From contig NZ_LT671675.1 of assembly GCF_900143685.1 (NCBI RefSeq), forward strand, positions 1,962,700 to 2,009,306: a stretch of 46,607 nt of DNA, read 5' to 3'. The translations under genes and the position numbers were made by a program. This DNA comes from Parolsenella massiliensis (GTDB taxonomy: Bacteria; Actinomycetota; Coriobacteriia; Coriobacteriales; Atopobiaceae). Below are positions 1-8,444 of the stretch, piece after piece. Position 1 is the first letter of the stretch. The number at the start of each line of letters is the position of its first letter. Below the pieces are notes generated by a model, which worked only from the letters and a program-made list of their open reading frames with translations, had not been told where the DNA came from and ran no database searches.

Positions 1-1624
1 GAACTGCCGCGCATGCCACCTGACCAGCGATTCCTCGGGCGCCACCGCGGCCTGCACCAATGAGTGCCGCCAGCCATGCGCCGACCGCACACCCAAGGAC
101 CGCAAGCCACGTCTCGGGCTGCGCGAGCTTGGCTACGACGCCCTGGGCGAAGGCGTCTCCCGAGCCGGAGACAAGCGCGCAGGCGAGGATGGCCTGGAGC
201 CCCGCGCCCGCCATTCCGGTGACGAGCGCCGCCTTTGGCGCGAGAACGGCGCCCGCAGCGCCCGCCCCGGCAAACGGCGAGCCCGTTGCCGCGGGCAGCA
301 GCAGGGCCGCATGGGCGAGGCTGCCGCTTTCGGCCGTTGCCAGCCGCCAGCCAATGAGCGCCAACGCCGCGAGTGCCGCCACGAGAAATGCCGGGGAGTA
401 CATGCCGCCCGAGAGCATGCCAGCCACGGCCAGCACGCAGGCCGCCGTGCCGCCCGCCACCGGGGACAGCGCGCAGAGCAGCGCAATCGCTGACCCGCAC
501 GCAGCGGAGGCGGCCGTGGGCGCCGCCTGTATGCCCAGCGCGGCGGCGATTCCCGGCGCCACGCGCCAGGCGATGCCCGCCCCCGCCAACGCGGCCACCG
601 TGCGTTCGACGGCTGCGGGCAGCCAAGGCCAGCGCTCGGTGGGGCTCACGTGGGCGGCCTCCTCCCACGCCTGGGCGTTCGGGTCTGGCTCGCCGGTGGC
701 CTGCGAGACGAGCGAGGCCACGGAGGCATGCCCCTCGTCCTCGTCGCCAAGGTAGGGAACGGCGAGCTTTGCGAGCTCGCCGGCCGTCGAGGGGCGCTCG
801 GACGGCTCCGCGCTCGTTGCCCGCGCGATGAGATCGCTCGCCGGGCCCGCTAGCTCGGGCTCTACCTTGGCGAGTGGCTTGGCGCCGCGCTCGATCTTTC
901 TGCGGGACGCCTCGGCGTCCTTTGCCAGGAAGGGGGAGATGCCCGTGAGTGCCTGATAGCAGACGACGCCAAGCGCAAACACGTCCGTGCGCTCGTCCAC
1001 GAGCCCGCCGGCGAGCTGCTCAGGGGGCATGTAGCCCACGGTGCCGCCACGCGCGCCCTCCCAGCCGGCGGCGCTCGCGAGGCTCGCCATGCCAAAGTCG
1101 CCGAGCTTCACGGCGCCCGAGCTGTCGATGAACACGTTGGACGGCTTGATGTCGAGGTGGAGCACGTCGTTGGCGTGGGCAAAGTCGAGCGCCGCCGCAA
1201 GGCTCGAAAGCAGGTGTGCGCACTCGTCATAGGTGAGCACGCCGCCCTCGACGCGTGCCAGGAGCTCTGCGAGCGTGAGGCCGCTCACGTACTCCATGAT
1301 GAGGTAGGCAACGTTGCCCCTCACCTCGAAGTCATGGACCGTGACGATGTTGGGGTGGGTGAGGCGAGACGTGATGCGAGCCTCGTCGAGCGCCTCGGAG
1401 AGCGTCGAGGCGGACATGCCGGGCGCGGCGGCGAGGGGCATGCACTTGATGGCGACCCTGCGCTCGAGCCTCGTGTCCCAGCAGACCTGGACGGAGCCAA
1501 AGCCGCCCGTTCCGCGCGTCTCGACCACACGGTAGCGCCCGAGCAGGAGCGCCTGCTCGGGTTGGGGCTGCACCTGGTATGACGGCGTAGCCCAGCCCTG
1601 TTGTGTGGGGGTGGGATCGTGCAC
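1..1624 (-). CDS. Serine/threonine protein kinase with C-terminal membrane region (partial, runs off the left edge)
   Basis: Eukaryotic-type Ser/Thr kinase, 541 codons visible and no stop before the window edge. The kinase domain spans about residues 30-290. It has a glycine loop GTGGFG (38-43), the ATP-binding lysine in VAIK (K60), the catalytic loop HLDIKPSN (D158, K160, N163), DFG at 176-178 and a PPEQ version of the APE motif near 200. All catalytic residues are present, so it should be active. After an acidic linker, the part beyond about residue 340 is Ala/Gly/Leu-rich with several hydrophobic stretches, suggesting a multi-pass membrane domain rather than the single helix plus PASTA repeats of PknB. 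I chose the GTG start because GAGGA lies 12 bases upstream and it gives a normal N-terminus ahead of the glycine loop. Its substrate cannot be told from the sequence. Confidence 0.9.
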   Translation of the reverse strand, partial: MHDPTPTQQGWATPSYQVQPQPEQALLLGRYRVVETRGTGGFGSVQVCWDTRLERRVAIKCMPLAAAPGMSASTLSEALDEARITSRLTHPNIVTVHDFEVRGNVAYLIMEYVSGLTLAELLARVEGGVLTYDECAHLLSSLAAALDFAHANDVLHLDIKPSNVFIDSSGAVKLGDFGMASLASAAGWEGARGGTVGYMPPEQLAGGLVDERTDVFALGVVCYQALTGISPFLAKDAEASRRKIERGAKPLAKVEPELAGPASDLIARATSAEPSERPSTAGELAKLAVPYLGDEDEGHASVASLVSQATGEPDPNAQAWEEAAHVSPTERWPWLPAAVERTVAALAGAGIAWRVAPGIAAALGIQAAPTAASAACGSAIALLCALSPVAGGTAACVLAVAGMLSGGMYSPAFLVAALAALALIGWRLATAESGSLAHAALLLPAATGSPFAGAGAAGAVLAPKAALVTGMAGAGLQAILACALVSGSGDAFAQGVVAKLAQPETWLAVLGCAVGAWLAALIGAGRGGARGIAGQVACAAV

Positions 1625-1740
1625 GGCCTTCTGTCCTCGTTTCAGCTGCGTCTGGTGCCTGTGCGTTGATGCGAACATTCTAGCAGCTGCCGGTGCGTGC
1701 CGTTTGCGCCCAGCTGTTCTCGGGTTGGCAAAAAAAGTTC

Positions 1741-1770
1741 TTGCGTGCCCGGCGAGACTTAGGGTATATT
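1741..1770 (+). promoter_or_regulatory. Promoter of tRNA-Leu
   Basis: A -35 element TTGCGT (1741-1746) and a -10 element TATATT (1765-1770) are 18 bp apart, and the tRNA begins 13 bp after the -10. The same hexamer pair, TTGCGG and TATATT, recurs at 46465-46493 at the head of the presumed rRNA leader, which supports it as the stable-RNA promoter type of this genome. Confidence 0.7.
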
Positions 1771-1783
1771 TATTCCTGCATTT

Positions 1784-1870
1784 GCGGGCGTGGCGGAATT
1801 GGCAGACGCGTACGGTTCAGGTCCGTATGGGGGCAACCCCATGAAGGTTCAAGTCCTTTCGCCCGCACCA
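1784..1870 (+). tRNA. tRNA-Leu (anticodon CAG)
   Basis: The gene forms a complete class II tRNA cloverleaf. The acceptor stem GCGGGCG pairs with CGCCCGC. The anticodon stem TACGG/CCGTA carries the loop TTCAGGT with anticodon CAG. A long variable arm TGGGG-GCAA-CCCCA is typical of Leu. The T arm carries TTCAAGT, and the CCA end is encoded in the DNA. It decodes CUG, one of the most used codons in this GC-rich sequence. It has its own promoter and terminator, so it is a single-gene transcript. Confidence 0.95.
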
Positions 1871-1881
1871 TGAATTAGATG

Positions 1882-1912
1882 AGGCCCTGGGTTTTGCCCG
1901 GGGCCTTTTTCT
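1882..1912 (+). terminator. Rho-independent terminator of tRNA-Leu
   Basis: A GC-rich hairpin (AGGCCCTGGG, a TTTTG loop, then CCCGGGGCCT) is followed directly by a run of five T residues. It starts 12 bases after the CCA end of the tRNA. Confidence 0.85.
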
Positions 1913-1930
1913 TTCGCGCCAAATGCCAAA

Positions 1931-1976
1931 GGGGACGGGTTCCTCTGTCACGTTGATGTCAGAAGAACCCGTCCCC
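1931..1976. repeat. Palindromic intergenic repeat, GGGGACGGGTTC family, copy 1
   Basis: The arms GGGGACGGGTTC (1931-1942) and GAACCCGTCCCC (1965-1976) are exact reverse complements around a 22-bp centre containing TGTCA. A second copy with identical 12-bp arms lies at 13204-13243. There is no T-run, so it is not a standard terminator. Both copies sit at the 3' end of at least one gene. The structure resembles REP elements mobilised by REP-associated tyrosine transposases, but no such transposase is in the window. Confidence 0.75.
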
Positions 1977-2004
1977 GTCGTGCTTCTCGCTGTTGCGAGC
2001 GCCT

Positions 2005-2199
2005 CTACTTGTTGTCGTCGTCGAAGAACGACCAGCCGCTCTCGTCGTCATCCTCGTCATCGTACTGGTCGAAGTCCTTGCGCGTCTTGTGTTCGAGGAT
2101 GATCGCGGCGATGAGGAACCCCACGAGGATGACGCCGAGAAGGACGAGCACGCCCTCCCTGGAGCTAAAGAGCCAGCTGAGAATGCTTGAGAAGTCCAT
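2005..2199 (-). CDS. Small single-pass membrane protein with acidic tail
   Basis: Unrecognised 64-residue protein. Residues 1-12 are short and polar, then one strongly hydrophobic helix (about 15-37, rich in V, L, I and G) is followed by a basic HKTRK stop-transfer patch and a very acidic C-terminus (DDEDDDESG, ending FFDDDNK). The C-terminus is therefore expected in the cytoplasm. I chose the ATG at 2199 because GGAAGGA lies about 9 bases upstream; a TTG 18 bases earlier would overlap that site. It is divergent from serS and probably shares the intergenic space with it. No function can be assigned. Confidence 0.7.
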   Translation of the reverse strand: MDFSSILSWLFSSREGVLVLLGVILVGFLIAAIILEHKTRKDFDQYDDEDDDESGWSFFDDDNK

Positions 2200-2285
2200 G
2201 GGACGCCGTCCTTCCAATCCAAGCCCGCCTCGCGCCGCCCGGTGCCTGGGGCGCCTTGGCTCTGCGCTTGCCGGCCATGTGCCTG

Positions 2286-2314
2286 TTCGTCAATAACGGT
2301 CATAAGTATATACT
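2286..2314 (+). promoter_or_regulatory. Probable serS promoter
   Basis: TTCGTC (2286-2291) and TATACT (2309-2314) are separated by exactly 17 bp, in an AT-rich patch of otherwise GC-rich DNA. This predicts a leader of about 110 bases before serS. I could not fold the leader into a convincing known riboswitch. Confidence 0.5.
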
Positions 2315-2433
2315 TGGCTACCAGTACATCCTGCGGGCTCATGGCCTGCTGGGGGCGAGCGGCACGTGGCTGCGCGCCTTGGGGCCGGGCTGGGTACCCG
2401 CGTCCCGTGAGACAGCAACGAGAGGGAGCACCC

Positions 2434-3720
2434 ATGCTCGACACCAAGTTTGTCCGTGAAAACCCCGACGCCGTCGACAAGGCCATGGCCGACCGCCAGT
2501 CCAGTTGGGACCGCGAGAAGTTCTTCGAGCTTGACGACGAGCGTCGCGCCGTCATCGGCGAGGTCGAGGAGCTCCAGGCCACGCGCAACGCCGAGTCCAA
2601 GAAGATCGGCGTCCTCATGAAGGAGGGCAAGAAGGACGAGGCCGAGGCCGCCAAGGAGGCCGTCCGCGAGGTCAACGAGAAGATCGACGGCCTGGCCGAG
2701 CGCCGCAGCAAGCTCGAGGCCGACCTGTATGACTTCATGGCCCACCTGCCCAACATCCCGTGTGAGGCCACGCCCTATGGCAAGGACGAGGACGAGAACA
2801 TCGAGCGTCGCCGCTGGGGCACCCCGCGCGACTTCGAGGCCGAGGGCTTCGAGTTCAAGGCCCACTGGGACCTTGGCACCGACCTCGACATCCTCGACTT
2901 CGACCGCGGCAACAAGCTCTCTGGCAGCCGCTTCACCGTCCTTGGCGGCGCCGGTGCCCGCCTCGAGCGCGCCCTCATCAACTACTTCATCGACACGCAC
3001 ACGAGCCGCGGCTTCAAGGAGTGGTGGCCGCCCATCGTCGTGAAGCGCCAGACCATGTTCGGCACGGGCCAGCTCCCCAAGTTCGAGGATGACGCCTACC
3101 ACGTCTCCGGCGACAACTTCCTGATTCCCACGGCCGAGGTCGTGCTCACGAACCTTCACGCCGGCGAGGTTCTCGACGCCGACTCCCTGCCGCGCTGGTA
3201 CACCGCCTTCACCCCGTGCTTCCGCGAGGAGGCTGGTTCCGCCGGCCGCGACACGCGTGGCATCATCCGTCAGCACGAGTTCGACAAGGTCGAGATGGTC
3301 AAGTTCGCCAAGCCCGAGGACTCCGACAACCAGCTCGAGAGCATGACGGCCGAGGCCGAGTACCTGCTCCAGCAGCTTGGCCTGCCCTACCGCGTCATCT
3401 CCCTGTGCACGGGCGACCTGGGCTTCTCCGCTCGCCAGACGTATGATATCGAGGTCTGGCTGCCGAGCTACAACGCCTACAAGGAGATCTCCTCCTGCTC
3501 CAACTGCGGCGACTTCCAGGCCCGTCGTGCCAACATCAAGTACCGCGACCCCGAGAACTTCAAGGGCACCCGCTATGTCCACACGCTCAACGGCTCCGGC
3601 CTGCCCGCCGGCCGCACCATGGCCGCCATCCTCGAGAACTACCAGAACGCCGATGGCTCCATCACGGTGCCCGAGGTGCTTCGCCCCTACATGGGCTGCG
3701 ACAAGATCGAGCGCGCCTAG
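2434..3720 (+). CDS. serS: Serine--tRNA ligase
   Basis: Class II aminoacyl-tRNA synthetase that charges tRNA-Ser (and tRNA-Sec) with serine in the cytoplasm. At 428 residues it has the usual bacterial length. Residues 1-100 form the charged coiled-coil arm that grips the long variable arm of tRNA-Ser. The catalytic core follows, with motif 2 around [21 protein letters not shown] (the family pattern is FR.EAG..GRDT.G..R.HQF) and motif 3 near the C-terminus ([18 protein letters not shown]). The start is the ATG at 2434, giving the canonical MLD N-terminus, with GAGGGAG 6 bases upstream; the open frame extends further 5' but has no family similarity there. A terminator follows, so it appears monocistronic. 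Confidence 0.97.
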   Translation: MLDTKFVRENPDAVDKAMADRQSSWDREKFFELDDERRAVIGEVEELQATRNAESKKIGVLMKEGKKDEAEAAKEAVREVNEKIDGLAERRSKLEADLYDFMAHLPNIPCEATPYGKDEDENIERRRWGTPRDFEAEGFEFKAHWDLGTDLDILDFDRGNKLSGSRFTVLGGAGARLERALINYFIDTHTSRGFKEWWPPIVVKRQTMFGTGQLPKFEDDAYHVSGDNFLIPTAEVVLTNLHAGEVLDADSLPRWYTAFTPCFREEAGSAGRDTRGIIRQHEFDKVEMVKFAKPEDSDNQLESMTAEAEYLLQQLGLPYRVISLCTGDLGFSARQTYDIEVWLPSYNAYKEISSCSNCGDFQARRANIKYRDPENFKGTRYVHTLNGSGLPAGRTMAAILENYQNADGSITVPEVLRPYMGCDKIERA

Positions 3721-3753
3721 CGCGGTCTTCTCGCAAAGAGACTCGCAAGGTGA

Positions 3754-3790
3754 GCGGGCCGGCCTGGGATTCCGGGCCGGCCCGCTTTTT
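3754..3790 (+). terminator. Rho-independent terminator of serS
   Basis: A long perfect stem (AGCGGGCCGGCC pairing with GGCCGGCCCGCT around a short loop) is followed by TTTTTG, 34 bases after the serS stop codon. Confidence 0.9.
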
Positions 3791-3826
3791 GTGTGCGAGC
3801 GAGGCCTCCGCCGTCCGTCCTTCTCG

Positions 3827-3895
3827 CGAGCGCTGCAAATCGGACACTACATGGGCCCAAGGGGGGGGTGCATAGTGTCTGATTTGCAGCGCTCG
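3827..3895. repeat. Large palindromic repeat, CGAGCGCTGCAAAT family, copy 1
   Basis: Two 23-bp arms, 3827-3849 and 3873-3895, are inverted copies matching at 22 of 23 positions. Each begins or ends with CGAGCGCTGCAAATC. The 23-bp centre is G-rich (ATGGGCCC, then eight G). A second, more diverged copy lies at 26634-26700. The arms also share a TAGTG/CACTA step next to the centre. It sits between the 3' ends of convergent genes. Function unknown; the two copies make it a dispersed element rather than a gene-specific terminator. Confidence 0.75.
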
Positions 3896-3940
3896 GCGAG
3901 GGGGGGCGAGGGGGTGAGGGTGCGAGGTGCTGCCCGCCTG

Positions 3941-4840
3941 CTACCAGATGGTCATGGGGCGGTCCTGGCCGGCGGTGCAGATGGTGAGCGCGCCGTCGGG
4001 CGTGCGGGCCTCGGTGAACGTGTCGTTTGCGGCCTCGGCGCCCAGCGCGGCCGCCAGGGTGCGGATGGCGATGCTCGGCCGATTGTTCTCCTGCGAGAGG
4101 TGCATGGCCACGACGGTCTCGGTCACAGGGCCCACGAGCTCGCGCAGCGCCGCGGCGGCTTGGTCGTTGGAGAGGTGGCCGTGGTCGCCGCCAACGCGCG
4201 ACTTGAGCATGGCGGGATAGGGACCCGTCTCGAGCATGCGCTTGTCGTGGTTGCTCTCGAGCGCGAGAATCCGCACGCCACTCAGCAGCTCCATGGCCCG
4301 CTTGCCCAGCGTCCCCGTGTCCGTGCAGAACCCCAGGGAGTCGATGCCGCTCTCGCTCGCGCAGTCGAAGCGCAGGCCAAATGGGTCTGCGACGTCGTGC
4401 GAGGTGGGAAACGTCCGCACGCGCATGCCGCATGCTTCGAACTCGTCGGCGTTCCCAACGAGCTCGAATGGAAGCGTGGCGAGGTACTTGCGGCCGCCGG
4501 CCGTTCCCGCGGTGGCCACGAGGCGCCCGTCGTACTTGTTGCAGAAGACGGAAAGGCCACTCACGTGGTCGCTGTGCTCGTGCGTCACGATGACGCAGCC
4601 CACGCGGTCCATGTCGACGCCGAGCTCGTCGGCCCTGCGCATGAGCTCGCGCCGAGACAGGCCGTCGTCGATGAGGGCGGAGCCGTCTGGTCCCTCCACT
4701 ACGGCGGCGTTGCCCTTCGACCCGCTTGCGAGCACGTGGAGGTGCATCAGCGGGGCGACCTCGGGCGTCTGCTCTGGCCAGGGAAGGTCTGCGTCCGTGT
4801 GTGCATCATGCGTGCCGTACTCGGTTTCCCATCCGTTCAC
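3941..4840 (-). CDS. Metallo-beta-lactamase-fold hydrolase, WalJ/YycJ type
   Basis: Predicted cytoplasmic metal-dependent hydrolase of 299 residues. The metal-binding signature HEHSDH lies near residue 86, preceded by the family's N-terminal LASGSKGNA, and further histidines follow in SHD, GGDHGHLSND and AMHLSQ. WalJ/YycJ relatives act with the WalRK cell-wall regulon or in DNA repair as 5'-3' exonucleases; which applies here cannot be decided. The start is a GTG whose last bases form the TGA stop of the upstream serine hydrolase (GTGA overlap), implying translational coupling. The first 30 residues are unusual for the family, so an internal ATG at the MHLHVLASGS segment is a possible alternative start. 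Confidence 0.85.
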   Translation of the reverse strand: MNGWETEYGTHDAHTDADLPWPEQTPEVAPLMHLHVLASGSKGNAAVVEGPDGSALIDDGLSRRELMRRADELGVDMDRVGCVIVTHEHSDHVSGLSVFCNKYDGRLVATAGTAGGRKYLATLPFELVGNADEFEACGMRVRTFPTSHDVADPFGLRFDCASESGIDSLGFCTDTGTLGKRAMELLSGVRILALESNHDKRMLETGPYPAMLKSRVGGDHGHLSNDQAAAALRELVGPVTETVVAMHLSQENNRPSIAIRTLAAALGAEAANDTFTEARTPDGALTICTAGQDRPMTIW

Positions 4841-6567
4841 GCGCGCACCCCACGATTCTTCGCCACGGACTCAAGCGCGGCGAGGTCGGCGCGATCCGGG
4901 GCGGTGTCGTAGGGGCCACCCGCGGCGATCTCGGCGCGCTTGGCGCGGATGAGGTCTGCGAGCAGGGCGTTTGTGGCCTCCTCCGAGGTATGAAGCGCCT
5001 GGTAGATGAGCGTGGGGGCAATGGCGTAGCGGCCGGTGAGGAAGTGGCACCCCACAAAGTCGTTCGGGTCCTCGGCCGGGTTCAGCACCGGGGTGTTGCG
5101 CCGGCTCGTGAGCAGGGCGATGCCCAGGTGGTTCACGGGGTCGATGAGCGTGAACGTGCCCGTCCAGCCCGTGTGACCCACGGAGGCGGTGTCTGGCACC
5201 TGCGAGAAGATCGCCGTGTAGCCGTCGTGGGCCTTGCGGCGCCAGCCCAGGCCAAAGCTCGGGTCCGTGTCCTTGGGCTTGATGAAGCGGTCGAGCGTAT
5301 CCTCGTCGAACAGGCGAACGTCGCCGTAGCCGCCACGGTTGATGAGGAGCTGCTCGAGAACGGCGATGTCGCTTGCGGTGGAGAAGAGGCCGGCGTGACC
5401 GGAGACTCCGCCCATCACATGGAACGCCTTGGCGTCGTGGCATTCGCCTTGGACGGTGTCGTGGCGCACGTTCGCAAAGCCCAGCGCGCCGTCGCGTGTG
5501 TTGCCCCTGAGCTCGGTGGCCGCGCAGTCCTGCTTGGAGAAGCCGTGCTTCAGCGGCTCGAACGTCGTGTGGGTAAGCCCGAGCGGAGCATAGATCTCCT
5601 GCTCAACGTACTCGTCGAGCCTCATGTCCGTGATGGCCTCGACGATGAAGCCCAGAAGCATGTAGTCGACGTCCGAGTAGCGCGTGGCCGTGCCCGGGAC
5701 GTATTCGAGCGGCGTGGCGATGATCTTCTCGAGCGCCTCGTCGCGGCTCTGGGTGAACAGCGTGGCATTGGCGTTGCTACCGACCATGACCTTGTGAAGG
5801 GCCGGGTCGTAGTCGGCGTTGTGGTAGCTCGGGTCTGCGGGAAATCCCGCCTGGTGCTGGAGCAGCTCGGTGACGGTGAGCTCGTCCTTGCCGGGGATCG
5901 AGGCGCCCGGCTGGTCGCGGAACTCGGGGAGGTAGTCGCGAACGCGAGCGGTGAGGTCGAGCCTACCCTCGCTCGCGAGCTTCTGCAGCGCCATGTTGCA
6001 GGCGTACATCTTGGTATTGCTCGCCATGTCAAAGAGCGTCTCGTCCGTGACGGGGGTGCGACCAGCGGCCGGGATGGGGGTGCCGTCGGGCTCGTAGGAG
6101 TTCACGGCGCCGTAGCGGGTGCGCTTGATGACGGAGCCATCCTCCACCACGACGAGCTGCGCACACGAGAAACCAGCCGCTACCTCGGCGTTTATGATTT
6201 GGTCGAGAAGCTCGAGGGAGGGGTTATGCTCCCAGGCGGCCGTGTCGTCTCGAAGCGTGGGGTAGGGGATGCGGAGCTCGAGCGCGCCGCAGTTCTCGGT
6301 CACGCAGCTGACCTGCAGGTAGTTGTCCCCGTTGACGGTAGCGCTGGCGATGTTCGCGGCGTGCCAGCCCTCGCCGGAGACGCCATCGAGCGAGACGGGC
6401 GCACCGTTTACGAAGACGCGGAACGCCTCGGGATGCGCGGCGCGCACGAGCAGCGTGCCCTGGCGCTCGAACCCAATGAACGTGCGGGTTGCGTTCGTGA
6501 CGAGCGACTGGTCGTAGCCCGTGTCGCCGGGCGTGGCGGGGCAGGTGAGCTCGAGCTGATAGGCCAT
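4837..6567 (-). CDS. Beta-lactamase-fold serine hydrolase (class C/S12, YbbE-like)
   Basis: A 576-residue enzyme of the penicillin-binding-protein/esterase fold. Residues 1-120 form an extra beta-rich domain absent from minimal family members. The catalytic domain then shows SxxK in MASNTKMYACN (near 195), the Tyr motif in ATRYSDVDYMLLG, and a late HTGWTG in the position of KTG. There is no signal peptide, so it may be cytoplasmic and act on muropeptides or esters, like YbbE-type proteins. ATG start with GGGAG 8 bases upstream. It overlaps the downstream metallo-hydrolase gene by 4 bases, so the pair is probably one operon. Exact substrate unknown. Confidence 0.85.
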   Translation of the reverse strand: MAYQLELTCPATPGDTGYDQSLVTNATRTFIGFERQGTLLVRAAHPEAFRVFVNGAPVSLDGVSGEGWHAANIASATVNGDNYLQVSCVTENCGALELRIPYPTLRDDTAAWEHNPSLELLDQIINAEVAAGFSCAQLVVVEDGSVIKRTRYGAVNSYEPDGTPIPAAGRTPVTDETLFDMASNTKMYACNMALQKLASEGRLDLTARVRDYLPEFRDQPGASIPGKDELTVTELLQHQAGFPADPSYHNADYDPALHKVMVGSNANATLFTQSRDEALEKIIATPLEYVPGTATRYSDVDYMLLGFIVEAITDMRLDEYVEQEIYAPLGLTHTTFEPLKHGFSKQDCAATELRGNTRDGALGFANVRHDTVQGECHDAKAFHVMGGVSGHAGLFSTASDIAVLEQLLINRGGYGDVRLFDEDTLDRFIKPKDTDPSFGLGWRRKAHDGYTAIFSQVPDTASVGHTGWTGTFTLIDPVNHLGIALLTSRRNTPVLNPAEDPNDFVGCHFLTGRYAIAPTLIYQALHTSEEATNALLADLIRAKRAEIAAGGPYDTAPDRADLAALESVAKNRGVRA

Positions 6568-6718
6568 GGGGCGGCTCCCTATCGCGCGGCGGCCGGGTGG
6601 CCCGACTCGCCGCGATTGCGGGGACGCGCATTCGTGTCCCCAAGCGGTCGTAAACTAGACAAGCCAATAGGATAGCCCGCGCGGCCGTCGCCGGGCCACA
6701 CGGATGGGGTGAGCGCGC

Positions 6719-8287
6719 TTGCCAAGCGTTAGCAGCAGATATGCGCACGGTCAGTCGTTCGAGCGGCCAAGCGGGCGCCTTGGCCCCGAGGCGAGCGGCC
6801 CCGTCGTGCTCATGGTCTCGGGCGGGGCGGATTCCACGGCGTTGCTCGTTCTTGCGGCCACCTCGGCGCTCGACATAGACGATGGCCGCGGCGAGGCCCT
6901 CATCGCGCGCGAGCGGCTCCATGTGCTTCACGTAAACCATCAGCTCAGAGCCATCGATGCGGATGAGGACGAGGAGTTCGTTCGCGAGATGGCCACCAAG
7001 TTCGGCGTTCCCGTGACCGTGCGCCGCGTCGACGTGGCGAAGCTTGCCGCCTCGGCCGAGCTCGGGGACACGAACGTGGAGAACGTTGCCCGCGAGGTGC
7101 GCTATGCCGCGGCGAACCAGCTCGCCAACGAGCTGTGCGCCGCATCGGGCCTACCACGCTCGGCCGCCCGTATCCTCACGGCCCACACGGCAAACGACCG
7201 CGCCGAGACGTTCTTCATGCATGCGATCAAAGGCTCGGGCGCGCAGGGGCTCTCCTCGATTCCCCGCCGCCGCAACAGAATCGTGCGCCCGCTGCTGGGC
7301 CGCACCCACGAGCAGCTGTGCGATCTGCTGCGCATGCGCGGCATCGTCTGGCGAGAGGACGCCACGAACGCCGATACCCGCTACCTGCGAAACTTCGTCC
7401 GCCATGAGATTGTTCCGCTTGCGAGGCAGCGCAACCCGCGCCTGTTCGAGAGTATGGCCTCCACGTGCGACATCCTCTCGGATGAGGACGCCTACCTCAC
7501 GCAGGTGGCCTCGCGCGCGTACCGTGCGCTCGAGCGCCGCCGCGACCAGGGGCTCGTGGTGCTCGACGCCGCTCGCCTTGCCGCCTCGGACGTGGCCATC
7601 GCCCGCCGCGTCGTGCGCATGGCGGTTCTGGAGGCCTGTCCGCAGTGCAGGCTCGATGCCCGGCATGTGGCCCGTGTCCTGGAGATCGTTGCTGCGGGCG
7701 AGGGGTCGGCGAGCCTTCCGGCGGGCGCGGACGCGCGCGTGACGTACGGGGCGCTGTTCGTTCGCTCGCGCGAGGCCCAGGGGCACGCGGACACGAGCGG
7801 CTGGCTCGAGGTTCCCGGCCTTCCCGGGCCGGCGCGCGCAAGCGACGCGCTCGTGCCGCCAGGGCCCACGGGCTCCCTTGCGCTTGGCGCCGGCACGCTC
7901 ACGGTGCGCCTCCGCGAGGTGTCCGCTGGCAGCAGCCCCGAGGCGCTTGCCCGCGCCTATGCCCGCGAGTGGGAGGGGCAGTCCGTGCTGCTCGACGCCG
8001 CCGCGTGCGGAGTTGGGCAGCTGGGCGGCAGGCTGTGGGTCTCGGGGCCGGAGGTGGGCGAGGTGCTCTGCCCTCTTGGGATGCACGGCCAGTCCAAGAA
8101 GCTCTCCGACCTGCTCATCGATGCCAAGGTCCCTGCGAGCGAGCGTGCCGCCGTGCCGGTCGTGCGCACGGGGGTCTCGGGCTCGGTAGTGTGGGTTGCC
8201 CCCATGCGTGCCGATGAGCGCGCTCGCGTGACGGACGCGAGCCGTGTGCTGCTCGAGCTTGCGTGGAAGCCCGCCGCCACGAGCTAG
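6719..8287 (+). CDS. tilS: tRNA(Ile)-lysidine synthase
   Basis: Converts C34 of the CAU anticodon of tRNA-Ile2 to lysidine, using ATP and lysine, so that it reads AUA and is charged with Ile. The 522-residue protein has the N-type PP-loop SGGADST (about 34-40), the family HVNHQLR segment and TAHTANDRAETFFMHAIKGSGAQGLSSIP in the catalytic domain. It also has a C-terminal TilS domain with PLGMHGQSKKLSDLLID. It begins at a TTG with GGGGTGAG about 7 bases upstream; no ATG fits the frame before the PP-loop. Upstream of hpt and ftsH it completes the common bacterial tilS-hpt-ftsH order, although a promoter-like sequence separates it from hpt. Confidence 0.95.
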   Translation: MPSVSSRYAHGQSFERPSGRLGPEASGPVVLMVSGGADSTALLVLAATSALDIDDGRGEALIARERLHVLHVNHQLRAIDADEDEEFVREMATKFGVPVTVRRVDVAKLAASAELGDTNVENVAREVRYAAANQLANELCAASGLPRSAARILTAHTANDRAETFFMHAIKGSGAQGLSSIPRRRNRIVRPLLGRTHEQLCDLLRMRGIVWREDATNADTRYLRNFVRHEIVPLARQRNPRLFESMASTCDILSDEDAYLTQVASRAYRALERRRDQGLVVLDAARLAASDVAIARRVVRMAVLEACPQCRLDARHVARVLEIVAAGEGSASLPAGADARVTYGALFVRSREAQGHADTSGWLEVPGLPGPARASDALVPPGPTGSLALGAGTLTVRLREVSAGSSPEALARAYAREWEGQSVLLDAAACGVGQLGGRLWVSGPEVGEVLCPLGMHGQSKKLSDLLIDAKVPASERAAVPVVRTGVSGSVVWVAPMRADERARVTDASRVLLELAWKPAATS

Positions 8288-8354
8288 GAGCGCCCCTTGC
8301 CCCATTTCTTCTCGGCAGCAAATGTGCCGCGCGGGGCAACGAGTACGCCTGGGT

Positions 8355-8363
8355 TGCTAGAAT
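8355..8363 (+). promoter_or_regulatory. Extended -10 promoter element upstream of hpt
   Basis: TGC followed by TAGAAT (8358-8363) is an extended -10 element, about 80 bases before the hpt start. No good -35 hexamer is visible, as is usual for TGn-type promoters. It would allow hpt-ftsH to be transcribed independently of tilS. Confidence 0.4.
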
Positions 8364-8444
8364 CTAATTTCCACTGAGTGTGCCTAACGAGCGGCGCCGG
8401 TGGTCACGGGGCTTCTTGCCTCAGAAGGGAAAGAGGATCGCGCC

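Noticed and set aside
2315-2433. T-box-like sequence (TGGGTACCCGCG) in the serS leader
   Set aside because: It differs from the conserved TGGnACCGCG by extra bases, no specifier loop with a serine codon or terminator/antiterminator pair could be drawn, and T-boxes are not expected for serS here.
2290-3582. Minus-strand open frame of 430 codons opposite serS
   Set aside because: Antisense shadow of serS with repetitive Val/Gly/Leu/Asp content.
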